From assembly GCA_946811185.2 (NCBI GenBank), contig OX328106.1:8288777-8352776 (forward strand): 64,000 nucleotides of DNA, given 5' to 3'. The notes under the pieces were generated by a model. That model was not told the DNA's origin and did not search any database. It was given only the letters and a program-made list of their open reading frames with translations. A program made the position numbers and the translations under genes. The DNA comes from Hippopus hippopus. Taxonomy: Eukaryota; Mollusca; Bivalvia; Cardiida; Cardiidae. Positions 11,714 through 23,344 of the stretch are shown here, piece by piece (position 1 is the first letter of the stretch; each line of letters starts with the position of its first letter).

Positions 11714-11756
11714 CCCACACTACAATAGCCAAAAGCAATACTGCAAGGGAATTCAT
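11714..11756 (-). CDS. CTL-A1 signal-peptide exon
   Basis: First coding exon: ATG at 11756, then MNSLAVLLLAIVVW and a GTAAGT donor immediately below 11714. The hydrophobic run is a signal peptide that would send the lectin to the secretory pathway. The A2 counterpart 59628-59670 also has 43 nt and encodes a similar leader, which confirms start and donor. Confidence 0.8.
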
Positions 11757-11879
11757 TACTGTCAGTTTTCAGTGATTCCTTCGCCTTATTTATTCATTAT
11801 TAAAACTTTTTTTCGTCAAATTGTAAAAGTTGAATACCCGTTTTATATCCATACATACATATCCTATGACCCAACAGAG

Positions 11880-11966
11880 ACAGTTATATATCCCAACATG
11901 GCATACATACTGGTACAAGGTGACAGTCAAGTAGTGTGCTGATTAAAATAAGTAGCATCAGACCAT
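11880..11966 (-). promoter_or_regulatory. Conserved 5' flank of CTL-A1, possible promoter
   Basis: 11907-11966 is closely matched by 59802-59860 upstream of CTL-A2, including GGTGACAGTCAAGTAG and AAGTAGCATCAGACCAT. On the minus strand a TATA-like GATATATAA lies near 11885-11893, about 130 nt before the ATG. Conservation between paralogues and position suggest a promoter; function is inferred. Confidence 0.4.
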
Positions 11967-12197
11967 AATAACACTATATCGAACAATCCCGCATGTTAAC
12001 AGTCCTGGGGTAAAAAAACCTGTTGAAAGCATTGTAGGAAGAGGGGGAACTGCTCCATTTCCCTCAATGTTTTCCACCTTTTCAAAAACATATTCAATCA
12101 ATTGGGCCACTTCTAATTTACTGTCTGCTAATGCTTATCAGTTTGGCCAAGTGCAAGTTCTTCTCACAATAGTATAAGGTTAAACATACAATAATGA

Positions 12198-12242
12198 GTT
12201 GTTTGTTTGTTTGTTTGTTTGTTTGTTTGTTTGTTTGTTTGT
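12198..12242. repeat. (GTTT)n microsatellite
   Basis: About eleven GTTT units at the edge of an S2-type SINE, so it could be the SINE tail or its target. Confidence 0.9.
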
Positions 12243-12435
12243 GACAGGATTCATTCCTCTCTCACTTGTGAGGTTGAAATGTGGGGGAGCAGGCAGTGAC
12301 TTAGTAAGAATATTGTACGAAATACTGATAAAAGGAACACCAGGAAAGCGTGGATAGGTGCACTGAGCGCAGTGTTATAACAGAAATAACGTTGAAAATG
12401 GCGTTAAATACCATTCAAACAAAGTCAAAGTGAAT
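12243..12435 (+). repeat. tRNA-derived SINE family S2, 3' part
   Basis: Contains GGATTCATTCCTCTCTCAC, GGAAAGCGTGGATAGGTGCA and GTTGAAAATGGCGTTAAA, the body and tail shared with 57160-57420 and 58214-58500. The tRNA-like head is missing. Confidence 0.6.
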
Positions 12436-14359
12436 GTCATAGAACACTTTTTGAACTAATCGCTTATTTCTTCTTTTCTTTTTTTTTTGTCATTGTTGTT
12501 GTATTCGTTCACAGGATACATTTATATTTTAATGTCAATTGTTATTATCATGTAGCCCACGTTAAGTACTAGGAGTACTAGAAGGGCGCTTAATATTGTC
12601 CTCAAGTACCAGGTGAATGTGTATACACTAACTAGATACCTATCCAAAAGATTAATGATATGAACGGGGACAAAATTGGAATTGGATTTAACAAAACCTA
12701 TTAGGGCGGTTACACAACAAAGGTTTATTTATGACAGGACAAAGGCCTTACCCTGGTCTGGGTAGACTAGGGTTTTAAGCCCATCTCCTTTTACCCCAGA
12801 GAAATGAAAACAAGGGCTTCCTTGGAAAAAGGTTAAAGAAATGTGTATACTCAAAATTTTCAACCATCAAGGCCTTTCATGACATAGCATTTCATCGGTT
12901 GAATTTACTTGATGCCTAGATTAAGATCAGATAGCAAAGTAGTTTTCTACTGGACCTGCCCTAAACTGTACTCGTTTTGATTGAAAAAAAAAAGTAGATG
13001 AAGGCTCTTATCCACAATGGAAATGTATTTCTGGGTGATGTTATAAACGTCTATCCTGCCGAGAAAAAGAAAGAGTCTGCTTATTTTCAAAGCAGCTTTT
13101 GAAGTTCGGCTGCTTTTCCAAGTTTTCGTAAATAAAAGGTTAACTTTATTGTGGCAGCGTCCTAAGAGAAAGGTAAAAACTTCAGGTCTTTTTTTTTTTC
13201 GATGCAGGTGGGGCCATTGTCTTTAATAGCTTTATTGGAGTTACAGTGCCGTCACAGTCCTATGTAATTATTTTAACAACTATTCTAAACGAGTATAAGA
13301 CACACCATGTCGAATTTTTGTAATCAGCTGTTTCGCCGCCTTGATAAATATGGGTCAATTCAAGGAAGAGTTCTAAGTGAAGTCTTATAAAAACTGAAAA
13401 TGACAGAATTGAACAGAAACTTCAGTAACACATAGTTGTTCAGCCAAACGACCGATTTTAAATGTTTTTCATCTTAAAAAAAAAAATACGAAGTAATATA
13501 TTTACAGCATGAATTTCAATTTCGATTTTTAGTGCGGACTTGAAAGGCAGTGAGTACACCGAAATTCACAATAAAACAAATTTTGTCGTTGTTTCCCCTT
13601 ATCTTAGATAATTTTCGTTTGTAACAAAATAAAAACTTTAAATAGAATTGGCAAGATCCTAAAGTAGGTGCTTGGGGCGAAAACTAGAGTAAAGTCATAT
13701 TCTGATTTGAACTCAATCATACCCATGACCTAATTTTAGTCCAATCAGATTGCGGATTTTTTAACTGATCACATGACTAAGATATTTAGTAACTATGTGA
13801 CTTTCAAGGTGAGCTGGTGCACACAGACGATAAGTCCTGATACCGTGAGAATAAGTTACTGGATTCAAAGGGTTTGAAGGCCATTTTAATGAACAATGAG
13901 TACCGCATTGCTATAATTTTTTTTCATTATTATTACTATTATCTAGTAAAATATACAATCTTGCTCATCAGTATCCCTTACATATCGACTAATACTCACG
14001 CAAAAAGAATGACGACCTTTTGAACAATTAAGGTCGTAAATATAACTCGAAGGCCGACTAGACGTTTTCGGCCCAACCGGTTGATCTTAAAATCAACATT
14101 ACCAACATTGCGCTGACCTTCAGACAGTGCAGACCGTGATCAGACTGTCGAATTTAGGTCCTCTACCTTAAATGTACAATACAAAGGTACATGTGGTGCT
14201 CTTATTTTAAAAAAAATACTCATTTAACGTCTTTGTCACGTCGTGTTGTCTCGACCGTTATTGGACTAGATCTAATTGTTACAAATATATAACACTTGGG
14301 TGCAGTAAAGGGTCTTACTTGCCCTCCCATATCTGAAGATGAACCCTTTACCAAAAAGC

Positions 14360-14545
14360 CCTTGTGTGAATAACCTTAAGGAATAATGCTTTCTATAACA
14401 TTGTGGGAAAGGGAGTAACCAGCATTTTCTCCTTTTTCAACAACGTCTTGTATCCTTTCAAAGACATTTCCATATTATGAGCAATATACAATGTAAAGTG
14501 TGCCAATGCCTTCCATAATAGCAAGTCTATGATTTTGTCGTATCG
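14360..14545. repeat. Hairpin MITE family F3
   Basis: Core arms around 14398-14455 (AACATTGTGGGAAAGGGAG and its complement), followed by the F3-type flank ending at TCGTATCGTAAAGAGT. Confidence 0.55.
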
Positions 14546-16299
14546 TAAAGAGTAAAAAGTTACTTTGTGACTGACTAACAGAGGCTGTATTTGCCAACCA
14601 AACTGATGTCGATTTCTCAACAGTTCAATAATTGCAAAGGAACCCAATTTCTGATCGGCCAAATAAAAGAATTTTGCCAAACGGAAAGTGTGTTACGTTC
14701 TTACTTTGGAATCAGAGCAATAATGTCACTTAGAAATGCTTATTAGCATCTAAAGATACACAGTTGTGGAAGCAAAATCTAGACAAATTCAATGACTACC
14801 ATTTAGAATTATGGATATAATTACGAGTCTGATAATGAGTCGAGTAAATCTAGAACAAAAACTGGTAACTTTTGTTCTAGTTTCAAAATGCGACTTCTGA
14901 CCTCAACTGGAACTTTGACAGATAGCTCTATAATACATCATCAGGCTCATGATAATATATATACTTTTATCCGAATTGTTTACATTTGGCAGCTAGTGAG
15001 TCTTTAATAGACGAAAAGCAATTGGACTAAAGGGTATTTCTTGAAGCCACCACTATTATTTTGCCATGTAGAAAATATTTATAGCTTAGGAAATCGCAGA
15101 TCTACATCATGCGACAAACTAAAAGTTTTTAGAGCTTTAGATTCGAATTGCAAATCGTGAAAGCAGCATTTCAATTGGCTAACATATAGGTCAACAGAAG
15201 ACGGTCCATCTAGAACCATACGTACGGATGAGTTGATAATAGTGGAGTGGAGACATCAAGATGATTAGTAACATTTTCTGATGAACTGCCAGCTCAAACA
15301 GATTGCTTCATTTCCGTTTTACAAACTTCTGTTGCATGTTTTATTCGACTTGACTGTTTGAAAATACATAATATCTTTTGTAAGTGACTTTTTTTGTTGT
15401 TACTTTATTCAGTTTTCCGATCAGTGCTATTCTGATATGTACATTTTCAGCAATTATTTCTTTTTTTTTTTTAACGCTTTCGTTCTCTATAGTGTCTTGG
15501 TTCTTAACCGGTCCCCCATTCATTCTAATCTACAGCCTACCTTTTCTTCTAGTTGGCAAAAAAAGCAAAGCATTTAAAACACGCAATAACATTTCATCTG
15601 TTTATTCAAGAAGATATCACATATTGTATTGCACTTAACTAGAATTATAATAGACACCCCGTTACGTGTAAACAGAGAACACTACTCGATGACCATATTA
15701 CTATTCATGAAAACGCGCCGCTATGTTGTATAATATTTATAGGTACTCAGTTGCATATCAGAGACGGTCGTTCTGCTCACGCACGGAATGAGGTTTACAT
15801 GTATTTTGTTAATATTGAGTACAAAAAAGCGCTTCTTACTTCGAGGAGATTAAAAAAGATTTTTCTGTTGATAAAACTCATTCCATTGGAGCGCAGTGCG
15901 ACCATTTCTTGTATGCAAATAACTGCATACAAACATACCAAACACGGCTACGAGTTACACATTGCAAATATGTCATCGATTATATAATCTTTGTTTACAT
16001 TGTAAGTGGTGCAATGAGAACAAGTATATATTGCTTCATAGAGCTATAATGTTTAAATAATAAAATGTGAAACATACTGAGTAATAAAAATAAATCTTCT
16101 TTCGGACATAAACTAATTCACTATCTCTGCTGTTAGTGCACCAGACCGCTTTGGAAAACAATATGGCAAAGGAAGAAATTGCTTGATATGATTTCTACCT
16201 CTCTCAGAATGATATTACATGTGGTCATTCTTTACACCTGTATTCATGATAAGTTTCGCGATATTAGAATAATGTCTTCAAAGGTGTCTGCTACGTTCG

Positions 16300-16545
16300 A
16301 ACTATGCTTTGGCAAATGGGGGCTTAATGCATCTCCGTGATAAATGATACTAGGTAAGTGATCACATAATGACGGATCCTTAATAGTGACTTTTATAAAC
16401 AACCGACTTAATCATGAGGTTGACTGGACCTTTGACAGACAGAAAATTGACCAATAGCGAAAAGTTTCGGCCCAGGTCAGCCTGCGAGGAGTGCGCAGGC
16501 TGACCTGGCTCGATACTTTTCGCAGATGCATCAAGCTGGCTTAAT
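16300..16545. repeat. MITE-like family F1, copy 3
   Basis: Full-length; the inner palindrome CAGGTCAGCCTGCG / CGCAGGCTGACCTG is intact. Confidence 0.75.
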
Positions 16546-16629
16546 TTTTACAGGAGATCGTGAACAAAACAATGTCTGCATCTACTGACTTAATGCATGT
16601 TAATGTATCAGTTTAGAATATACGGAATA

Positions 16630-17185
16630 TTATTTTATGATTGCTTTTCTTTGACTTGCATTTACTTTGGGCTGCTGGGAAATTTTGATATCTTGTGAGA
16701 CAAAATTTTCCCAAGCCGCTCGAAGCAATACAAGCCGTAAGAAACCTTATACTCCTTAGATATATATCTACATATTTCAAAAAAAAAGTTACAATTATTA
16801 ACAATTTCATTCCAAATCAAAGGAAAAACGTACAAAAGATACTTGTCGAGTCAGTGAGCTGGAAAACTTGTGGGCGTATGATAAATGTACATGAGCGTCG
16901 ATCATATTATAGAATTGTAATACATGTATCTTTCCTGGGACTTGTATTTACTCCAGCTGCTTGGCAAAAACTGATATCTCGCGACGCAAGGTTGACTCGC
17001 AAGATGTCAATTTTTCCACGCAGCTCGAAGTGAATACAACCTTAAAGAAACGTAACATTCCTGTATAATATACCTGCAAATTTTAGAAGTATTTTTCTTT
17101 CCTAATTATTGATAATTCCTTTCGAAATCGGATAAAAAATCAACAAAATACTTGTCAAGTGAGACGGAGAACTTGTTGATATATA
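16630..17185. repeat. Direct duplication of a palindromic unit (about 290 bp)
   Basis: Two diverged copies (16640-16880 and 16920-17180). Each carries an inverted pair around the TGATATCT block and a shared tail of the type AAAATACTTGTCAAGT. A 112-codon frame across it follows the repeat and is not considered a gene. Confidence 0.55.
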
Positions 17186-17199
17186 AAAAATAAAACTAA

Positions 17200-17455
17200 G
17201 CGGCGCTCTGGCACAAGGGGTTTTAAAGCATATTTCTGATCCATTATATCAAGCAAGTTATCACATAATTATGAATCCATAAGATCCATTTTGTCTAACA
17301 ACTGTCTGAATTGTGAGGTAGAATGGTCTTTGGACATGCAGAAAATTTACAAATAGCGAAAAGTATCGACCCATGTCAGCCTGCGCGAACTGCACAGGCT
17401 GACATGGGTCGATACTTTTAAAAGATACATTCAACCCCCTTTTCACAGAGCATGG
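17200..17455. repeat. MITE-like family F1, copy 4
   Basis: Complete copy with the inner stem CATGTCAGCCTGCGCG paired to its complement; ends CACAGAGCATGGCTTA. Confidence 0.75.
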
Positions 17456-17766
17456 CTTAAAAACATTTGATTAGGCTATTAGATCAGGTAATGCTTGTAA
17501 ATAATGACAATGCTGTATTTTCCCGCGTTTAAATCTTTCATCCCCAAATTAACAAAATCGCCCGCTTTCGGCCGCTGAAAATACAATCTACTGGTACTCG
17601 AATAAATTTATCTTACAGACTAGTGAAAACAAGCGGTCGGCATGGATGAAAGACCAGACTGCATGTTCTGTGCAGTCTGATCTTGATCTATGCCGTCTAC
17701 AAAAGACTCTGTGTTTGAGAATGGCGACAAATGGGTTTAAGTTATTCTGGTTCCACAATAATAATA

Positions 17767-18028
17767 TGGCTTACAACACGCGAAAAGGGGCATTCGGACA
17801 TCTGCGTAAAGTGTCGTCTCGGATCAGCCTGCGCAGTTCGCGCAGGCTGATCCGAGACGGCACTTTACGTCTACATTAGATTTTGTTCTTCAATAGAATT
17901 GTGCAAAACAGAAAATTACATTTAAACGGAAAGTGTCGTTTCGGTGTAGCCTGCGCTGACTACGCAGGCTGTTCCTAACGACATTTTAAGCAAATGTCCG
18001 AATGCCCCTTTTCGCGTGTTGCAAGCCA
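17767..18028. repeat. MITE family F2, copy 1
   Basis: 262 bp with terminal inverted repeats TGGCTTACAACACGCGAAAA ... GCGTGTTGCAAGCCA, flanked by TA on both sides. Two internal hairpins carry GATCAGCCTGCGCAG-type stems. The second copy is at 63319-63581. Confidence 0.8.
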
Positions 18029-18116
18029 TATAATGCTATCTATTACACAAACAAGTACGAATAAAGTGACAATTCAAAATGATAGATATAAATCTGCATC
18101 ACAAGAAACAAATAAG

Positions 18117-18362
18117 CCATGATCTGGTAAAATGGGATTTAATGCATTTCCGTGATGCGTTATACCAGGCTAGTCATCACATAATTATGGATCTATAAAA
18201 TCTATTTAGTCTAACCACCGGTTGGATCCTAAGGTAGAATTGTCATTGGGCTTGCAGAAAATTGACAATTAGCAAACAGTTTAGTCACAGGTCAGCCCGC
18301 GCAGGATGACCAGGGTCGATACTTTTTGCAGCTGCATTAAATCGACTTTTCACAGAGCACAA
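18117..18362. repeat. MITE-like family F1, copy 5
   Basis: Complete but diverged; the inner palindrome is shortened around GGTCAGCCCGCGCAGGATGA. Confidence 0.65.
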
Positions 18363-18744
18363 CTTAGATGTATTTTAATGTATAACATAATACAATTATG
18401 CAATGGGTCGGTTATATAGACTGATTTTATTCTCAAGTTCAATAAAAGTAATGAATCATTACATGCAATATAAAGCAATCGGTTTAATTCTTTACCGAAT
18501 GACAGAATTTTAGCCTTCGCCAAATTGAAAGCATTTGCAGACGACAAATTACATGTACATTAATAACGTTTATTGTCTTTGAAAGAGTTTAAAACATGTT
18601 GGGAAAAAGGAAAGGAGACAATGGTGGTAAGGGGTAATTTAGCTTTATATAATGGAAAATGCGATGAATAAAAACAATGAAGTCAAACATGGTATCAAAG
18701 TATGATCATAAAAAAAAGTTTACAAATTGGTACCTTATAATTAA

Positions 18745-19436
18745 GCGGCCCTCTGGCGAAAAGGGGGTTTAATGCATCTCTGTGATGTATCATACCAAGC
18801 AAGTCTTCACATGATAATGGATCCATAAAATCCAGTTTGTTTAACAATCAACTGAATTTTGAGGTGTAATGGTCCTTGGACATGCAGAAAATTTTTTTTT
18901 TTTACTTTATTAGCCACGTATATTGGATAGGGGAGGTCGTGGCCATCCTCCCTCTATCCTTACAATTTTCATCAATTATTTTGTTTAATCTTATCTTGCT
19001 AACTAAAAGTCTAAAACAGTCTATTTTCTCTATTTGAAGTTGTTTTTTTTTCTAATGCGAATAAAAGTGTACTATATCGAAATTTGTGACTTTGCGAACA
19101 GTGCAGATCAAGATTTGAGTGTACTGATGTGTAGACTAATTTTGGATTTCACTGTTCGCTATGATGACAATTTGCAGGATAAAAGTTAATCAAATACATG
19201 AACTATTCAGAGATCCAGATAAGGTTATGTGGTTCAATCTTATGTGCAGCCCTAGGTTGTGAGTGATTTGACAATTGTCTTTGACATACTATTTTGAGAC
19301 AGTCTGAAACTGAAGGAAAATTTGAAGATAGCAAAAAGTTTCGGCCTATGGCAGCTTGTGCGGCCTGCGCAGGCTGATGTGGGTCGATACTTTTGCAGAT
19401 GCATTCGGCTCCCATTTCACAGAGCATGGGTCAATT
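18745..19436. repeat. F1 copy 6, split by a nested insertion
   Basis: Left F1 half 18745-18894, right half 19316-19436. The sequence between them is foreign to F1, and GAAAATTT is present at both junctions (18887-18894 and 19316-19323). Confidence 0.7.
18895..19315 (-). mobile_element. Nested insertion in F1, probable retroposon
   Basis: A 421-bp insert that starts with a T run (a poly-A tail read on the other strand) and is bounded by an 8-bp duplication GAAAATTT. It has no convincing reading frame. It could be a SINE or a processed non-coding transcript; the family is not recognised. Confidence 0.5.
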
Positions 19437-19629
19437 ATTTCTGTCCTGTTCTGTATAAATCAAGCATAGGCCGGAAACAGTACGTATGTAAGATGGAGAA
19501 TGTAGTGAAGACAGAGAGCATATACAACAAAGTACATGGCGAGAATGAAGACGGACGAAATGGAAAACTTCCTCAGAAACACTTTAGATCCTGCATTGAC
19601 ACCTGAAAAAGAGATGATATAAATGATAT

Positions 19630-19893
19630 ATGCTCTGGCAAACGGGGGTTTAATGCCTCTCAATCAGAGGATGTATTATACCAAGAAGGACATCAAATGA
19701 TGACGGATCCATAGAATCCATACTGTCTAACAACTGACTGAATCAGGAGGTAAAATGGCTCTTGGACATGCAGAAAAATGATAAACAGCAAAACGTCTCA
19801 GCCCATGTCGGCCTGTGCGCACTGTGCAGGCTGACCTGAATCGATACTTTTGCAGATCTATCAAGCCCCTTTTTCACAGGGCATGGCTCATAT
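19630..19893. repeat. MITE-like family F1, copy 7
   Basis: Complete copy; an extra palindromic CTCTCAATCAGAGG lies near its left end. Confidence 0.7.
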
Positions 19894-19904
19894 CTGTCTT
19901 AACA

Positions 19905-19998
19905 GCAAATGAGCCAAGCCACGGTAGTTCAGTCAGTATGGGCTTGGCTTGCAATCCTTGGTCAGCCAGTTCGATCCCCGGCTCTACTAACATTCCTT
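19905..19998 (+). repeat. tRNA-related SINE head
   Basis: Contains GGTAGTTCAGTCAGTATGG (A-box-like) and AGTTCGATCCCCGGCTC (B-box-like) at the expected spacing. The acceptor stem does not close as a tRNA, so a SINE remnant is preferred over a functional tRNA gene. Confidence 0.5.
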
Positions 19999-20681
19999 CC
20001 GAAATTTAACAAAAATCAAAGTGACAATCGCCATTTGTTTTCATAAAAGGGAAAATCATTAGTAGGGCAGTTCGTTTATGTTCGTCAAAATAAGCAAATA
20101 ATTCTTGAGAATTTAGATTAAAAAAAAAACATCGCAAAAATACTGTTCCATTTTATTATGGTTATTTTTAAAAAAAAAAAGAAGTGGTTTCAAGATCCCC
20201 TGCAAAGATATAAACTGTACCGTTACAATCAGTAAAAAAATGAATATTTGGGCGTTTGAAACACCGGATTGTCGTTTTGTAATCGGTGACTTTGTCGATT
20301 TTTAAAGGATCAGATATTATGTAATATTAATGATTTGAATACGAATCCTTGTAATCGTGTCATTCATTATGTGATACTCTTACAAGTTTTTGCGAAGATC
20401 TAGTACGAAATTTTACGAAATACCTTAAGAGGCTACGTAGCCCATTAAGGAAAAACCATTAAAGATATTTTTCTGAGATTTTTCTTTCTTCCCTACTTTG
20501 CCAGCTATCGCCTTACTTGACTAAATGACAAATTATTTTTCAAGTTTGTTGGTATGATAAAACTCTGAATAGCTCACACTAAACAATTGTTAAGTCTTCT
20601 ATGAGTATCATTTGTCAATGACGCTATTGCTCACAATTTTGGTAGAGATAAAATTTCGCTTCTTTTCTACATAAGACTTAC
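19999..20681. other. 3' flank of CTL-C
   Basis: AT-rich DNA with homopolymer runs; I see no gene or repeat family. Any downstream terminal exon or polyadenylation site of CTL-C should lie here or further left. Confidence 0.45.
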
Positions 20682-20815
20682 TGAATCCAGCGACCGGTCG
20701 TTCACACAGATAACTTCTCTTGTCGTTACATTTCCAATTTATGTAGTCACCTCCCCACATCACAACAACGCAATTCTCATCTCCGTCAACAAACTCTGGC
20801 ATCGAAGACCACGGA
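20682..20815 (-). CDS. CTL-C exon 6 (end of CTLD 2)
   Basis: 134-nt exon with an AG acceptor at 20816-20817 and a GTAAGT donor below 20682. It encodes MPEFVDGDENCVVVMWGG, INWKCNDKRSYLCERP. The two cysteines and the SYLCE strand close a CTLD. There is no EPN or QPD motif, so calcium-dependent sugar binding by this domain is doubtful. The donor shows that the transcript continues beyond this exon. Confidence 0.8.
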
Positions 20816-21404
20816 CTGGAAGTTAAAAAAAACCTGATATGCTTAGAATGTTGGTAGGAAATTGTTAATGATTTTATATGTACTTATATGTGCATTCTTT
20901 TGTGTGTATGTTACGATGCATGCGACATGTACCTCGATACTAACGAAGTTCTATAATAGATAGTGACGTTTACATTGGGTTGTTTACAAGTTATTTATCG
21001 GGACTATTGTTTGAAATTTTACCTCATGTTTCTTTTTGCCAGTCGAAACTTGCTTGACAAAATTTCCCAGTAAGCTCAGTGAGTGCAAAATTAAGAGAAG
21101 ACGAAAAGTAAAATCAGAACCAAATTGAATAAAAATGATTTTGTTTTTAATCCTAAAATCTTATCCATGGACAATAACGAAGATCTTATGGGTTAGATTT
21201 TCATCTTATGATTAAAACAGTGTGGAAGTTAATGAATAAAGCGTGCCTATATGCACAGTTGCTGATATATCTTTCTTTCAGATGTCTCACCCAAAAAAAT
21301 GGCATTTCCTTTCCATCACGTCACTAATGATACATAATGATCACTTGAAACAGTAACCTTAAAGCAACATGAGCATTTAGAAAATCGTGAAAAATTGTTA
21401 TGAG

Positions 21405-22245
21405 TTTACAACTTACATGAATTCTGAGGCAGGGGCCGGATTAATGCTACTAACTTACATGAATTCTGAGACAGAGGTGGGACGAATGCTACTAAATTAC
21501 TTGAATTCTGAGACAGGGACCGGATTAAATCTACCAATTCTGAGAAGGGGGTGGATTAATGCTGCTAACTTGCATGAATCTGGTAGGCGACAGTGCCCGG
21601 ATAAATGCGACTTACTTACATAAATCCAAAGGCAAGGGGCCGGATTCAAGCGATTTTTCTACAAAAATCCCGAGGCAGAGGCAGGATTAATGCTTCTAAC
21701 TTACATGAATCCCGAGAAGGGGCTGGGTTAAAGCTACTAACTTACATGGATTCCGAGACAGGGACCGTGTTAAAGCTACTAACTTACACGAATCCCGAGG
21801 TAAGGGACTGATTAGAGCTACCAACTTACATAAATCCTGAGGCGGGGGCCGGATTAAAGGTAATACCTTACATGAATCCCGAGGCAGGATCCGGGTTAAA
21901 GCTTCTTATTTGCATGAATCCTGAGGTAAGGACCAGATTAAAGCTACCAACTTACATAAATCCTGAGGCTGGGGCCGGATTAAAGCTACTTACTTACATG
22001 AATGCCGAGGCAGGGGCGGGGTTAAAGCTACTTACATAAATCCCGAGGTAGGGGCCCGATTTAAGCCACTTACTTCCATGAATCCCGAGGCAGGGGCCGG
22101 ATTTAAAGATACTAACTTACATGAATCTCGAGGCAAGATCCGGGTTAAAGCTTCTTATTTGCATGAATCCCGAGGTAAGGACAAGATTAAAGCTACCAAC
22201 TTACATAAATACCGAGGCAAGTGCCAGATTAAAAGCTTCTATTAC
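21405..22245 (-). repeat. 42-bp minisatellite derived from a CTL exon end, block 1
   Basis: About 20 units of 42 bp. On the minus strand each unit reads like the last bases of CTL-C exon 5 followed by its intron start: CTTTAACCCGGCC, CTCGGGATTCAT, GTAAGTTAGTAG. Many units keep a GTAAG donor. Reading frames on the plus strand here are only a consequence of the unit length being a multiple of three. Confidence 0.85.
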
Positions 22246-22664
22246 TCGAACAAATTGACACGAAATAAATGACCTCTATTACCATATATTACACGCTTGA
22301 ATTATTGTCCAAACTTAGCCTCGGCTATTGTCGTCTGAATGCGGAACTATGTGAACGTTTTTCAACTCTTTATGCGGCTAAGCGATTCATCGGGTCTTTA
22401 AAGAATACTTAAAATACCTGAAATAAACATGATTTTGTTGGTTTAACTTAATAGTTACATAAATCCAAGATGCACTTTCTATGCAGTCTGATCTTGATCT
22501 TTGTCATCCGCAAAAGCTTCTTATTTTGACTATGGCTCGGGTCAAACCCGACATTTACCGTTAACAGAATTTCCGTTCCGTCCGATTATACCCGATGATA
22601 TAAATATTCACTCTTTAATTATTCTTTGCATAAAGGTCAATTTCAGGTCAATTTATTCGAGTAA
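22246..22664. other. Non-repeat break in the minisatellite
   Basis: Unique AT-rich DNA with a decayed F4 piece (22468-22515, CTATGCAGTCTGATCTTGAT). It separates two blocks of the same satellite, so it is probably an insertion into one original array. Confidence 0.5.
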
Positions 22665-22913
22665 TAACTTACATGAATCCCGAGACAGGGGCCGGGTTAA
22701 AGCTACTAACTCCGAGGCAGGGCCGGATTAAAGCTACCTACTACCATGAATCTCGAAGTAGATGCCGGATTAAACCTACTAACTTACATTAATCCCGAAG
22801 TTGGGGGCGGGTTGAAGCTACCAACTTACATGAAACCCGAGACAGGGGCCGGCCTCAAACAATTTTTCTACATAAATCCCGAGGTAGGGGCCGGGTTAAA
22901 GCTACTAACTTAC
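22665..22913 (-). repeat. 42-bp minisatellite, block 2, abutting the source exon
   Basis: About six units running directly into the donor of CTL-C exon 5 at 22914, which marks this end as the origin of the array. Confidence 0.85.
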
Positions 22914-23047
22914 ATGAATCCCGAGACCGGGGCCGGGTTAAAGCTTGTATCATAAGTCCAGAAGCCCTCGTGCCCACTATCTGTGAGCCCAGTATACCAT
23001 TGGTCTAAACTGCTGGTTTGTGACTTGATCTGCTGTTGTATAAATGT
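22914..23047 (-). CDS. CTL-C exon 5 (middle of CTLD 2)
   Basis: 134-nt exon. Acceptor CAG at 23048-23050; donor GTAAGT directly below 22914. It encodes QQIKSQTSSLDQWYTGLTD, then GFWTYDTSFNPAPVSGFM. WYTGLTD is the WIGL-type motif and FWTY the following strand. It falls between the first and last CTLD 2 exons in the expected order, and 134 modulo 3 equals that of the other middle exons. Its 3' end is the sequence amplified in the neighbouring minisatellite. Confidence 0.8.
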
Positions 23048-23085
23048 CTGTGGATAAAGACAGCAAAAAGTTACCAATACACAGT

Positions 23086-23344
23086 TAAGCCATGCTCTAA
23101 GAAAAGTTTGGTTTATGCATCTGTAAAAAGTATCGACCCAGGCCAGCCTACGCAGTCCGCGCAGGCTGACCTGGGTCGAAAGTTTTTGCTTTTAGTAAAT
23201 TTCCCACATGTCCAAGGACATTCTACCTCATTATTCAGTTGGTTGTTGGACAAAATGATTTTTTTTTTTTATGCATGATTATATGGTAACTTGCTTGGTA
23301 TAATGCATCACGGAGATGCATTAACTCTGCTTTTGCCAGAGCAG
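23086..23344. repeat. MITE-like family F1, copy 8
   Basis: Inverted relative to copy 1; the inner palindrome CCAGGCCAGCCTACGCAG pairs with its complement. Located 39 bp upstream of CTL-C exon 5, inside the intron. Confidence 0.75.

Larger units (their letters stand above)
11967..16299. other. Long intergenic stretch between CTL-A1 and gene C
   Basis: No gene is supported. Contents: an F3 hairpin at 12000-12160, (GTTT)n at 12198-12242, an S2-type SINE at 12240-12435, an F3 copy at 14360-14545, and otherwise low-complexity AT-rich DNA. Open frames of 60-95 codons lack splice borders or family motifs. Confidence 0.55.

Noticed and set aside
16695..17033. 112-codon plus-strand frame
   Set aside because: It spans a duplicated palindromic repeat and has no similarity to known proteins or exon borders.
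19905..19998. Functional tRNA gene
   Set aside because: A- and B-box-like words are present but the acceptor and anticodon stems do not close; a SINE head is more likely. The same applies to 5181-5345 and 51712-51855.
21387..22955. Plus-strand repeat proteins
   Set aside because: The array is a minisatellite derived from a minus-strand exon/intron border.
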